Shown here: positions 33,222-42,590 of the stretch, piece after piece | Numbering within the stretch: the first letter of the stretch is position 1 | How the letters are laid out: each line of letters opens with the position of its first letter | Assembly (NCBI GenBank): GCA_910584045.1 | Contig: CAJTYO010000001.1 | Span: 68,174 to 132,173 of the forward strand | Source of the DNA: an uncultured Oscillospiraceae bacterium | GTDB taxonomy: Bacteria; Bacillota; Clostridia; Oscillospirales; Oscillospiraceae | Direction: 5' to 3' | Length of the DNA stretch: 64,000 nucleotides | Notes under the pieces: generated by a model | Database searches by the model: none | Seen by the model: only the letters and a program-made list of their open reading frames with translations | What the model was told of the DNA's origin: nothing | Translations under genes and position numbers: made by a program

Positions 33222-34655
33222 ATGCCAGATCTGCTAGGCGTGACCAACGCGGTTCCAGGAAATGACGCGAACCTGATCAACCGGAATATGCCCTCCATCC
33301 CCAACGATCCGAGAGTGCAGAACGCGCCGGACCCCAATCGGGTCAGCCGCCCCGACAACCGTACCGAGCGGCAAGACAGCGGCGACACCGGGGGCAGGCC
33401 GATCCGATATGACTCTAATTTTATCACCTTCCTCCAGCGGCTGCGCGAGACCCCCGGCCTCAGCCAGTCCATGGCCCAGCTTCTGCGCACCTACCAGGGC
33501 ACGGTGGTCTCCTCCGGCATGGAGGAGGGCATCGCGCTGGAGATGAGCGCCCTGATGGAGATGCTGAAAATGGACGAGGGGGCGTTCTCCGCCTTTTTCC
33601 GCTCCCAGATGGAGCTGGGCAACCGTTTCTCCGGACCGCTGTTCTCCCTTCTGCGGGAGGCTTACGGCAACAGCACCTCCGAGGTGCTGCGGGGGAACAT
33701 TCTCCAGTTTCTCAAGCGCTACAGCGACTACTCCTCCTCCGCCCATATCCAGGGCAATCTGCTGCGCACCCTCACCCGGCTGACCCGGTCCATCCCGGCC
33801 ACCTTCGGCAACCAGCTGCTGGGCATGGTGTCCGAGCTGGAGGGGAAGATGTCCGCCGGAGACCGCTCCGGTGCGCTGAAGCTGCTGCAGGGGACCATCA
33901 TGCCCTTTCTGGCGGGATACACCTCCCGGACCAACGACATGGGGCTCAGCCGGTCGCTGATCTCCCTTCTGTCACTGGACGTGGCCCGATATGAGAGCGG
34001 GTCCAAGGAGGGCGTGATGCAGGCCTTCCGCCAGCTGGGGGGCAGCAGCGTCCTGCGCTCCCGGCTGGGGGGCGTGAGCGAGGTGGACCTGCTGCGGCTT
34101 TTGGAGCGCAGCCGCTTTGCCCAGGCGGCGGGACGGGACCAGTTTGCCGACCGCCTGGCCCAGACGGCCCAGCGGGCTCTGCGGGGCGGGGCAGGCATGG
34201 AGGCTCAGGACGCCTTCCGCAACATCCTGTCCGCCTTTCTTATCAACGAGAGCGTCTATATGCCCCTGACCCACCTGGTGATCCCCATGGACTGGGAGGG
34301 ACGGCTGATGTTCAGCGAGCTGTGGGTGGACCCGGACGCTGAGGATAACCTCAAACAGGGCCGGGGCGACCGGGACAACACCATCCGCTTCCTATTTAAA
34401 ATGGATATTCAGGGCCTGGGCTTTTTCGATATGGTGCTCACCTGCCAGCGGGACAACGTGGACCTGCAGATCTACGGCCCCCCGGAGGTGACCAGCTTTG
34501 CCGCGACGGTCCAGGGGGAGATGGACCGCATCCTCAGCGAGAACGGGCTCAAGCCCGTTAACGTGCAGGTGCAGACCATGGAGCGGCCCCTGGATGTGTC
34601 CGCCGTATTCCCCAAAATCTATGAAGGAGAGAACAGTATCAATGTCAACGCGTGA
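33222..34655 (+). CDS. FliK/YlqG-like protein (hook-length-control-type C-terminus)
   Basis: 477 aa. The first 60 residues are polar and Asn/Pro-rich, likely disordered. A long helical middle part (about 70-330) follows. The C-terminal about 120 residues (LTHLVIPMDWEGRLMFSELWV..., IRFLFKMDIQGLGFFDMVLTC, VDLQIYG, LSENGLKPVNVQVQ) resemble the Flg_hook domain of FliK-type proteins. The next gene is FlhB-C-like, the arrangement of ylqG-ylqH in Bacillus. The ATG at 33222 follows GGGAG; two codons earlier in frame are less well placed. The assignment is by pattern and context. Confidence 0.6.
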   Translation: MPDLLGVTNAVPGNDANLINRNMPSIPNDPRVQNAPDPNRVSRPDNRTERQDSGDTGGRPIRYDSNFITFLQRLRETPGLSQSMAQLLRTYQGTVVSSGMEEGIALEMSALMEMLKMDEGAFSAFFRSQMELGNRFSGPLFSLLREAYGNSTSEVLRGNILQFLKRYSDYSSSAHIQGNLLRTLTRLTRSIPATFGNQLLGMVSELEGKMSAGDRSGALKLLQGTIMPFLAGYTSRTNDMGLSRSLISLLSLDVARYESGSKEGVMQAFRQLGGSSVLRSRLGGVSEVDLLRLLERSRFAQAAGRDQFADRLAQTAQRALRGGAGMEAQDAFRNILSAFLINESVYMPLTHLVIPMDWEGRLMFSELWVDPDAEDNLKQGRGDRDNTIRFLFKMDIQGLGFFDMVLTCQRDNVDLQIYGPPEVTSFAATVQGEMDRILSENGLKPVNVQVQTMERPLDVSAVFPKIYEGENSINVNA

Positions 34656-35007
34656 AAGACCCCGCCCGTCAGGGCGGGCCGTGGCTCTCAGCTACGACGG
34701 CGGCGCGGGCGCGCCGGTGGTGGTGGCCTCCGGCATGGGGTATATGGCGGAGAAGATCGTGGAGGTGGCCGCTGAGAACGGCGTGCCCGTCTACGAGGAC
34801 AACTCGTTGGCCACCATGCTCTCCCAGCTGTCCCTGGGACAGGAGATACCCGACTCCCTGTATCGGGCCATTGTGGAGATCTATGTGTACTTTTTGAAGT
34901 TTGACCCCGCCGACCCGGACAAGGCGCGCCGGGAGCGGCAGGCACTGGAGAAGCGCGCCTCCGCCCCGGCGGAGGGCAGCGGAGAGGTTGAGGAAGGAGG
35001 CCAGTGA
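34642..35007 (+). CDS. FlhB C-terminal-domain-like protein (YlqH/EscU family)
   Basis: 121 aa. It has the core AVALSYDGGAGAPVVVASGMGYMAEKIVEVAAENGVPVYEDNSLATMLSQLSLGQEIPDSLYRAIVEIYVYF, which matches the cytoplasmic domain of FlhB/EscU without the transmembrane part. The autocleavage NPTH sequence of true FlhB is replaced by DGGAG, so this is a stand-alone homologue and not the export gate itself. It overlaps the FliK-like gene by 14 bases. Confidence 0.85.
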   Translation: MSTRERPRPSGRAVALSYDGGAGAPVVVASGMGYMAEKIVEVAAENGVPVYEDNSLATMLSQLSLGQEIPDSLYRAIVEIYVYFLKFDPADPDKARRERQALEKRASAPAEGSGEVEEGGQ

Positions 35008-35606
35008 TGGAGAGGTTATATCTGATTTTGAACAGCCAGGGAGAGGCCCTGGCCCAGGCGGTGCTGGAATCTCCCAGGATCACGGAGGTGGTGCAGCTGC
35101 GTCTGACGGAGGAGACGGAGCTGGATTTCCTGCAGGTAGGGGAGATCCAGTGCATCGGTCTGGACAACAGCTCCGCGTCCATGCGGGGCACGGTGACCAT
35201 GCAGCGGGGCGAGCGTCTGGTAATCCGGCCCGGGGCTATGCTGGGCGCGGAGGCCCGGGAGAATCTGCGCATTCTCACCGACTTTGAGAGCGTTATGTAC
35301 CCCGTCACCGGCTTCTGGAAAGGTCAACAGCCCATCCGGGGCCACGACCTCAGCTGCGGCGGCGTGGCGTTCTTCACCGAGAAGCAGCTGAAAGTGGGCG
35401 AGGTGGTGCAGCTGGTCCTGCCCGTCACCGATTCGCCTCTGCTGCTGCGCACCCGTATTCTGCGGCGGCTGGAGAAGAACGAGGAGCCCATCCCCCTGTA
35501 TGCAGCCCGCTTTGTGGACCTGTGCCTGGACGAGGAGTTTGCCATACGCAAGGCGGTGTTCAGCATCCAGGTCAGCCGGCCCCGGCCCAAGGCCCCCGCC
35601 CAATAG
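35007..35606 (+). CDS. PilZ-domain protein (YcgR-like)
   Basis: 199 aa. An N-terminal YcgR-N-like barrel domain (residues 1-95) is followed by a PilZ domain with the c-di-GMP motif DLSCGG and the strands VVQLVLPVT, LRTRILRR and YAARFVDL. The upstream RxxxR half of the site is not obvious (WKGQQPIRGHD), so ligand binding is uncertain. YcgR-like proteins slow flagellar rotation when c-di-GMP is high. Stop and start overlap as TGATG with the FlhB-C-like gene, and AAGGAGG lies upstream. Confidence 0.82.
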   Translation: MERLYLILNSQGEALAQAVLESPRITEVVQLRLTEETELDFLQVGEIQCIGLDNSSASMRGTVTMQRGERLVIRPGAMLGAEARENLRILTDFESVMYPVTGFWKGQQPIRGHDLSCGGVAFFTEKQLKVGEVVQLVLPVTDSPLLLRTRILRRLEKNEEPIPLYAARFVDLCLDEEFAIRKAVFSIQVSRPRPKAPAQ

Positions 35607-35650
35607 ATACGCCCGCGAGAGCAACCACCTGTCTTGAAAGGAGCTTTTCT

Positions 35651-38600
35651 ATGCAGCAAGTATCAAATTTCTCCCGTCGCATCCTGAGGAGGCGGGCTAT
35701 GTCCCTTCTGCTGGCTCTGGTGATGCTGCTGGGACTTGTCCCCGGCCTGCCCGGGGAGGCCTCCGCCCACTGGGCGGATTCCGACCTCAGCCAGCTGGTG
35801 GAGTGGGGCTTCATCCGCCCCGACCAGGCGGGCTATCCCGACCGCGCCCTCACCCGGGCGGACTTCATGGCCATCGTCAACCGGGCTTACGGCTACCACG
35901 AGCCGGGGGAGACCCCCTTCGTGGACGTGGAGGAGAAGGACTGGTTCTATGACGACGTGGGCGTGGCCTACACCGCCCGGTACATTAAGGGAACCTCCCC
36001 CACCACCGCCTCCCCCAACTCCACACTGACCCGGGAGACGGCGGCCACCATTCTGGGCCGGAACATGATGCTCCAGGAGTCTGTGGGCGAGATTCTGGAT
36101 TTTACTGACGCCCGGGGCATCAGCAGCTGGGCCAAGGGCACCATCAAGGCGTCCCTGGAGCACTATCTGGTCAGCGGCTATAATGACAACACCTTCCGCC
36201 CCCAGCGGGCGGTGAGCTGGGGCGAGATGGCGTCCATGATCACCCGCATTGTGGGTACGCCCATTCAGGAGCCCGGAGATTACGCCCTGGGCGGCGTATA
36301 TGGCAACGTGACCATCACCTCCCCCGAGGTGACCCTGCGCGACACGGTCATCAGCGGTGACCTGTACGTCACCGGCGGCGTGGGCCTGGGCGGCGTGACG
36401 CTGGAGAACGTGACGGTTCTGGGCCGCATTATCGCCAGCGGCACCGGCAGCAGCGAGGGTGGTCAGGACAGTATCCTGCTGCGCAATGTGGTGGCCGACG
36501 AGCTGCTGGTGGACAACCTGCAGGACCATCCCGTCTCCGTCCGTGCCGACGGTATCACCGACATCGGCCGGACCACTGTGCGCACCAGCGCCTATATTGA
36601 GGACAACACCCCCGACGGCATGGGGCTGAAGTATATCTCCCTGGAGGGCGAGAGCTATCCTGAGGGCGAGGAGCCCGAGGACTGGCAGCCTATCCAGCTG
36701 GACCTGGCGGGCCGGATCGGCGAGGTGGTCAACAAGACCCCCCAGTCCCAGGTACGGGCCGCCGCAGGCACCGTGGCCAAGCTGACAGTGGATGAGGCCG
36801 CCGTGGAATCTACGGTCATTATCGACCGGGGCGCGGTCATCAAAGAGCTGGATCTGGACACCGCCACCGAGGTCACCGGCGAGGGCGACATCGAGAAGCT
36901 GGTCGTCAACGCTCCCGACTGCTCCGTGGAGATGCTTCCCGATCAGATCGTGATCCGTCCCGGCATCACTGCCGACATCGCCGGCGAGGAGATGGACAGC
37001 GTGGGCGCTCAGGAGTCCTCTATGGAGCCCATGATTCTGGCCGGCTATCCCCAGGCCCGGGACATTACGCCCAACGGTCTGGAGGCTGTGTTCTCCACCA
37101 ATAAGAGCGGCACCGTCTATTGGGCGGTCAGCGCCGTCACCGACGGCTCCGTGGGCGAGGAGGACCTGATCAAACCCCCGTCCTATGGCAATATCGCGCT
37201 GAAGAACGGTTCCGTCAAGATTCCCAGGGGCAACGAGGAGATCTCCGCCAAGATCAGCGGACTGACCCCCGGCGGATCCTACTACCTGTCTGCCATTCTG
37301 GTGGACGCCCGGGGACAGCGCAGCGCAGTGAAGGTCATCTCCTTCACCACCCCCGACAACACCAAGCCCGCCTTCTGCAACGGCTATCCCCGCATGTCCA
37401 AAGTGTCCCGCACCGACAGCGTGGTGGTGGTCATGCCTACCAAGGACTGCAAGCTCTACTACGCCCTGCTGCCCGAGGGGGCCGCGGCTCCCACCGAGGA
37501 TGATCTGAAAACCAGCTCCGTCTCCGGCGCGCTGGGCTACGGCGTGCGGGACGTGACCAAGAACAAGGAGGACGCCTTCCGGGTCAACGACACGATTCTG
37601 GATGAGGTCACCAACTACGTCCTCTATCTCTGGCTGACCGACGGCGTAAACAAGTCCGCCATCGTCAAGCTGACCTTCAAAACCGACGACGAAACTCCGC
37701 CGGAGTTCATCGTTGACCCCACGCCGGAGAAGCAGACGGCCAACAGCGTCTCTCTGAAGTTCCAGCTCAGCGAGCCTGGCACGGTCTACTGGGTGGCCTT
37801 CCCTTACGGCAGCGTTGAAAACTACCCCAAGCCTCAGCATGGCACCGAGTATGAGACTGCCCCGCTGAACAGCGCCTACGCTATCCAGCAGGTGGTCAAC
37901 GGTATGAATATCGGCTCGGAGGGCAAATCCGGCCGAGTCACCGTTCGGGCCAACTCCGACGGGGCCTGCATCGGCACCTTCAACATCACTGGCATGAAGC
38001 CCGAGACCACCTATGAAGTCTACTATGTGGCCAAGGACAACGCCGGACCGGACCGGAACTATTCCGTCACCGTCAAGTACATCACCGTCAGCCCCAAGGA
38101 TGATAGGGGCCCTGTGTTCGTCCAGAGCTTCGAGCTGACTGTGGAGGGCGACAAGACCAGACCCCGCTCAGGCTCGGACATCTATATTGATGTGTCTGAA
38201 GACGTATATTTCCAGGGTCAGGGTGGCAGCAAGAGCTTGGCGGAGCTGTATAAGGACACCCAGACCGGTTCTGCCGCCTCCCGGGAGCAGGCTGTCAACC
38301 GGCTGGCCGAGGTTCTCTCCAAGAGCATTGTGCTTCACAAGTATGATGAGAACGACAACGAGTTAACCAATTTCCACAGTAAAAACAACACTGCCGATAC
38401 CCGCACCGACTGGGAGATCGATTACACACAAGCCACTGTGGAATCCCGCAAGGAGGGCGGCATCCGTATCACATTCCCCTCTGAGGGTCTACAGCTGCAA
38501 AACGGCGGCTGGTATTGCTTCATCATCAGCAAGCTGCAGGATCTGGCCGGGAATTCGATTGAACCGGAGGGAATTGTAAACTTCTGGAACGGGAATACGG

Positions 38601-41600
38601 CGGAGCTCAAAAAGGTTGGACACGACGTGCCGCCCTTCCCCATGGAGTCTCCGTGGGTACTGATGGGCTCACCGAAGTTCGATGGGCAAGGCCCTATCAT
38701 CCGAGACGGTGATGACGCCGGCAAGGCCGCCCGAGCGGATATGAGTTTCAGCCTGCAGCCTCAGTCCACCAGCTCTGTGTCTGGGACCACCGCCTATGAC
38801 ATCGTACTGTGGAGCGGTACTCCCATGGCGTATGACCTCTACTACCGCGTGATAGACAAGGCCACGGGGAAAACGTTCCTGGAGGGTGGAAGATACCCAG
38901 CCGCCGCACCCGATGGCAGCACGGACTATCTCATCACCCAGACGGGCGGCAAGGACGTGGACCAGAACGGCTGGATATACCTTGGAAACAGTAAGGATCT
39001 GTACCCGCCCAGTCCCACCAACGAAAAGGAGGAGACTTGGACCGGCCTGTCTGTCAGCAAAGACCTGCTCGGCTGTGAGGACGGCAATTTCGGCCAGCTC
39101 AAGAACTTCAATGAGAATCTGGAGTACCAATTTATCATCATGCTGACGATGCACAGGGGTAAGTCTCTGGATGAGTACACCAGCTGGGAAAAGGAGGCGA
39201 AGATCAACGTCAATGTGATCTCCGGACAGTCCCAGAATCTGAACAGACTCGCCCTTGCACTGGACAACAACTGGGATGAATTTCTGGAATTGGGCGGCAC
39301 TCAGGGGGCGGAATCCATCGGCCGCTGGCGGAAGGACAAGGAATCTCCCTATGTTAAAACCCAGGAGCTTCGCTGGACCTTTACCCTCCAAAAGCCGCCC
39401 GCTTTTGAGACCGGAAATCCGAAGTTCATCATGAACAGCGACGGAACAGTGTCCGTCGATGTGAGCTTAGACGTCTCCGGCGACATTCACTGGGCCATCT
39501 CAGAGGTACAGGCCAATGGCAGAGCCGCTTACGACACCACAAGATATCTTATACCGAAAACTGACGACTACGCAAAGGACGCGAACGGAGCCTATACCAA
39601 TTCCCCGGACGTATCCGTCTCCATTGTCCCAAATACCAACGACAAGCAGATGTTCATCACTGCGGAGGGCCACCGCCCCCCTCAGATTGGCGGCACAACT
39701 CTGGAGCGTCCCATGCCGGATTGGATGAAGGGTCTGGATACAAAAACCGAGGTTATAGAGGATATTGATATAATCAACAATAGCCTTGACGACCCGGAAA
39801 AAATGAATAAGATCACTTCGCCGCTGAATACAACGATTATTCAGAAAAAATTTGGCAATGACGGCAAAATGAAGGACTGGGATATTCACACCTACGACAC
39901 AGACGCGGAGCCGGGCAGCCAAGAACAGCTGATTTTGGACAGCGTGGAGCCGCGCAAGACGTATTTCGCCTACTTTGTCACCACACCCAAGGGCAGCAAT
40001 AAGTACATGTCCCACGTCTATATCTATCAGTTCACCGTTCCGGAGCTGGCCAGACCCCAGATCGGCCTCACGGCGGACAGACTGACCGGCGACGTGACGG
40101 TAACGCTCGACAAGGAGACCCAGCTTGAATGGCGCGCGTTCTCTGCCTACGACGCGGTTTCCCAGACGACGATTTCCATTCTCACGAAGCCCTTCAGCAG
40201 CTTCGCGGAGCACAAGCTGCCCAAGGCGTACGAGGACTATACCGTACTTGACGCGCTGAGAGCGACGTACAACTTTGATACGGCCTCTCGTGGTGACCCC
40301 TCTGCTAAGAATCCCGCGTCAAGCAGCTATTGGTATCCCGACAAGGGCGGCGACTACTTCGCCTACGACGATATGGAGCCCGGTTATTCCGTGTTTGATA
40401 TGTACGCCAGCACGGAAACCCGGAGGCAACTGATCCGCTTGATTTCTAACGGTGAGTTGAATAGCCCGGAAATGGTTGACCCAGCGACCCCCAGCTGGTC
40501 GGACGACGAGCATACGCCGAAGATTCCGAGTGGAACAAACACTGTATCCAAGAATCTGGAAAACGGTAAGCTGCTCCAAGACAATACCCCCTTCGTCTTC
40601 CTCACCTGGGCTATCAACTGGAGCTCCTATAACGACGCCGACGGCGTCAATTCGAAGGCGCCCAATGCCTCCTTCCGGGCGGTAGAGTATACAAAGGGCT
40701 CCCTGGACGCGCCGGAGGTGGACTATGCGGACAATGGATACCTGACGCAGAATTCTGTGAGCAAAAAGTACAGCGGCCAGGTTCATATCCGCTTCGAAAA
40801 TCCCGTGTACCGGTTGGTGAACGGGGAGAGAGTGCCCCTCTCCAGCGAAAATCTCCTTGACTTCCTGACGGACGAGGAGGACAGAAAGCACTTCTCTATT
40901 AAGGGCAATCCGACAAGATACGATTTCACACTTGAATTCAAGGATGTGGGCAGCGGACCGATCCTCTCCTTCCCGCCGGACCATTTTGTCAACTATAGCC
41001 GAATTGCATCCTCCAAAAACCTGAGCCTCCGAATTGGCGCAGGAACAGGAGAATACAAGGGGCAAACATGCTTGATCGTTGAATGGCCAGGAAACCCCGA
41101 CTCTCCCTGGCAGTTCCCGTTGGAGGAGGAAGACGACAGTGATGGCAGCACGCTGCTGATCAGCGGTAAAGATCTGGGAGGTTCAGCGGGAGCTCAAAAA
41201 ACGCTTACGTTGAATGTTGGGGATACAACTCCCAATGATATTACCGCCTACTTTGAGCCGGAGTTGAATAGCCCTGAGTTCACGTGGACAATCCCGGATG
41301 ACAGCATAATCCAGTTTGATGGAATAACAGGCAATAAAGCTGAGAGTGAGACCATTAAGATTCGTGCCGTACAGCCTGGTGTAGTTACTGTCACGCTGGT
41401 TGCTATTGGTAAGGATGATAACGGCAGAATCCAGCAAGAGGAAGGTACGATTGAAGTAACTGTCACGGGAGAAATACAAACTTTTACTGCGGCAAGTACA
41501 ACGGGAGATATTCTGTATACTTATCCTAACCTGACACTATCCCTCGGTGCTCCTGTGCCCAGCGTAGAATTTGATGTTATAGTGGACAATGTGACGGGTA

Positions 41601-42508
41601 GTCTTTCCGAGAATGTCGTTTTCAGCATCCAAAAAGGGGGAACAAATTCCAATAGCGTACAGTGCGAAGAGGTGGATGGCCACAAAATACAAATCACCCC
41701 TGCCAATGGTGCGAAAGCGGGCCATACAGCGAAGGTAACGGTAGGACTGATTGACAAGAAGACCGGCAAGGACCTCACCCCGGGCGCGGGGGCCAAGAAG
41801 ACCATCAATATTACATTCAAGGACTCCGACTCCACCACCTACAACAACTCCGACCGCACCCCCAACCGCCTCGTTCCCGAGAGCCTGAGCTTCGGCAACG
41901 TCAGCGGCGCGAAGCTGACCGGGGGCGTGGTTAAGATGTCCGGCAACACGATGAGCTCCACGATTGCCGCCATCATCAACCCCTCCGGGGCCGCGGGCAC
42001 AATCAAGTGGGAGTCCTCTAACCCGGCGATAGCCTCCGTAACGCCCAATGGCTCCAGGGCCACGATCACCGGCCTCTCCACAGGCACAGCCACCATAAAG
42101 GCCAGCGTTGTCGGCACGGATGTAGAGAACTCTTTCGCGGTCACCGTGACAGCGGACATCAGCGTTAACAGCTTCAAGGCGAACTCCGACAAGTCCACTA
42201 TCACCTCCACCGACGGAGGCTACACCTGGTCTCAGAAGAGCACCTCCACCGGTGCGGCGGCGACGCTGACCTTCTCCGCAGGCCTGTCCCTGGAGAATGC
42301 CAAGATCACCGTGACCTCCAGCGATCCGGATGCGGTCAAGGTCGGCAAGGTAAACAAGGTTGACGACAAGACCAGATCGGTTCAGCTGACCTACGCCTAT
42401 AAGAACGCCAAGGGCGAGGTAACCATCACCGTCAAGGTGGGCGACAAAACCAAGACCTTCAAGCTCAAACTGGAGGAGACCGGCGTTCTGAACATCGCCA
42501 AGAAATAA
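35651..42508 (+). CDS. Giant secreted S-layer-homology protein (2285 aa)
   Basis: A signal peptide (residues 1 to about 38, ending GEASA) is followed by three SLH units (about 40-82, 91-141, 150-203) that should bind secondary cell-wall polymer. Residues 210-460 are a repetitive beta-rich region (GNVTITSPEVTLRDTVISGDL...). Then come at least four fibronectin/Ig-like units with the recurring GTVYWAV/GTVYWVA/GDIHWAI signature. The C-terminal 300 residues contain Big_2-like units (IKWESSNPAIASVTPNGSRATITG). AAGGAG precedes the ATG. A stretch near 41180-41750 is visibly AT-richer than the rest. Likely an S-layer or adhesin component. Confidence 0.85.
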   Translation: MQQVSNFSRRILRRRAMSLLLALVMLLGLVPGLPGEASAHWADSDLSQLVEWGFIRPDQAGYPDRALTRADFMAIVNRAYGYHEPGETPFVDVEEKDWFYDDVGVAYTARYIKGTSPTTASPNSTLTRETAATILGRNMMLQESVGEILDFTDARGISSWAKGTIKASLEHYLVSGYNDNTFRPQRAVSWGEMASMITRIVGTPIQEPGDYALGGVYGNVTITSPEVTLRDTVISGDLYVTGGVGLGGVTLENVTVLGRIIASGTGSSEGGQDSILLRNVVADELLVDNLQDHPVSVRADGITDIGRTTVRTSAYIEDNTPDGMGLKYISLEGESYPEGEEPEDWQPIQLDLAGRIGEVVNKTPQSQVRAAAGTVAKLTVDEAAVESTVIIDRGAVIKELDLDTATEVTGEGDIEKLVVNAPDCSVEMLPDQIVIRPGITADIAGEEMDSVGAQESSMEPMILAGYPQARDITPNGLEAVFSTNKSGTVYWAVSAVTDGSVGEEDLIKPPSYGNIALKNGSVKIPRGNEEISAKISGLTPGGSYYLSAILVDARGQRSAVKVISFTTPDNTKPAFCNGYPRMSKVSRTDSVVVVMPTKDCKLYYALLPEGAAAPTEDDLKTSSVSGALGYGVRDVTKNKEDAFRVNDTILDEVTNYVLYLWLTDGVNKSAIVKLTFKTDDETPPEFIVDPTPEKQTANSVSLKFQLSEPGTVYWVAFPYGSVENYPKPQHGTEYETAPLNSAYAIQQVVNGMNIGSEGKSGRVTVRANSDGACIGTFNITGMKPETTYEVYYVAKDNAGPDRNYSVTVKYITVSPKDDRGPVFVQSFELTVEGDKTRPRSGSDIYIDVSEDVYFQGQGGSKSLAELYKDTQTGSAASREQAVNRLAEVLSKSIVLHKYDENDNELTNFHSKNNTADTRTDWEIDYTQATVESRKEGGIRITFPSEGLQLQNGGWYCFIISKLQDLAGNSIEPEGIVNFWNGNTAELKKVGHDVPPFPMESPWVLMGSPKFDGQGPIIRDGDDAGKAARADMSFSLQPQSTSSVSGTTAYDIVLWSGTPMAYDLYYRVIDKATGKTFLEGGRYPAAAPDGSTDYLITQTGGKDVDQNGWIYLGNSKDLYPPSPTNEKEETWTGLSVSKDLLGCEDGNFGQLKNFNENLEYQFIIMLTMHRGKSLDEYTSWEKEAKINVNVISGQSQNLNRLALALDNNWDEFLELGGTQGAESIGRWRKDKESPYVKTQELRWTFTLQKPPAFETGNPKFIMNSDGTVSVDVSLDVSGDIHWAISEVQANGRAAYDTTRYLIPKTDDYAKDANGAYTNSPDVSVSIVPNTNDKQMFITAEGHRPPQIGGTTLERPMPDWMKGLDTKTEVIEDIDIINNSLDDPEKMNKITSPLNTTIIQKKFGNDGKMKDWDIHTYDTDAEPGSQEQLILDSVEPRKTYFAYFVTTPKGSNKYMSHVYIYQFTVPELARPQIGLTADRLTGDVTVTLDKETQLEWRAFSAYDAVSQTTISILTKPFSSFAEHKLPKAYEDYTVLDALRATYNFDTASRGDPSAKNPASSSYWYPDKGGDYFAYDDMEPGYSVFDMYASTETRRQLIRLISNGELNSPEMVDPATPSWSDDEHTPKIPSGTNTVSKNLENGKLLQDNTPFVFLTWAINWSSYNDADGVNSKAPNASFRAVEYTKGSLDAPEVDYADNGYLTQNSVSKKYSGQVHIRFENPVYRLVNGERVPLSSENLLDFLTDEEDRKHFSIKGNPTRYDFTLEFKDVGSGPILSFPPDHFVNYSRIASSKNLSLRIGAGTGEYKGQTCLIVEWPGNPDSPWQFPLEEEDDSDGSTLLISGKDLGGSAGAQKTLTLNVGDTTPNDITAYFEPELNSPEFTWTIPDDSIIQFDGITGNKAESETIKIRAVQPGVVTVTLVAIGKDDNGRIQQEEGTIEVTVTGEIQTFTAASTTGDILYTYPNLTLSLGAPVPSVEFDVIVDNVTGSLSENVVFSIQKGGTNSNSVQCEEVDGHKIQITPANGAKAGHTAKVTVGLIDKKTGKDLTPGAGAKKTINITFKDSDSTTYNNSDRTPNRLVPESLSFGNVSGAKLTGGVVKMSGNTMSSTIAAIINPSGAAGTIKWESSNPAIASVTPNGSRATITGLSTGTATIKASVVGTDVENSFAVTVTADISVNSFKANSDKSTITSTDGGYTWSQKSTSTGAAATLTFSAGLSLENAKITVTSSDPDAVKVGKVNKVDDKTRSVQLTYAYKNAKGEVTITVKVGDKTKTFKLKLEETGVLNIAKK

Positions 42509-42526
42509 CACCCCGGCAACTACCCC

Positions 42527-42562
42527 ACGGGAGCGGGCCTGCGCCCGCTCCCGTTTCCCTCT
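42527..42562 (+). terminator. Terminator between the two SLH genes
   Basis: A perfect 12-bp stem (42527-42538 with 42543-42554) with CTGC loop is followed by TTCCCTCTC. Partial read-through into the next SLH gene is possible. Confidence 0.65.
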
Positions 42563-42590
42563 CTGGAAATGATGAAAAAGGAGCATTTTC

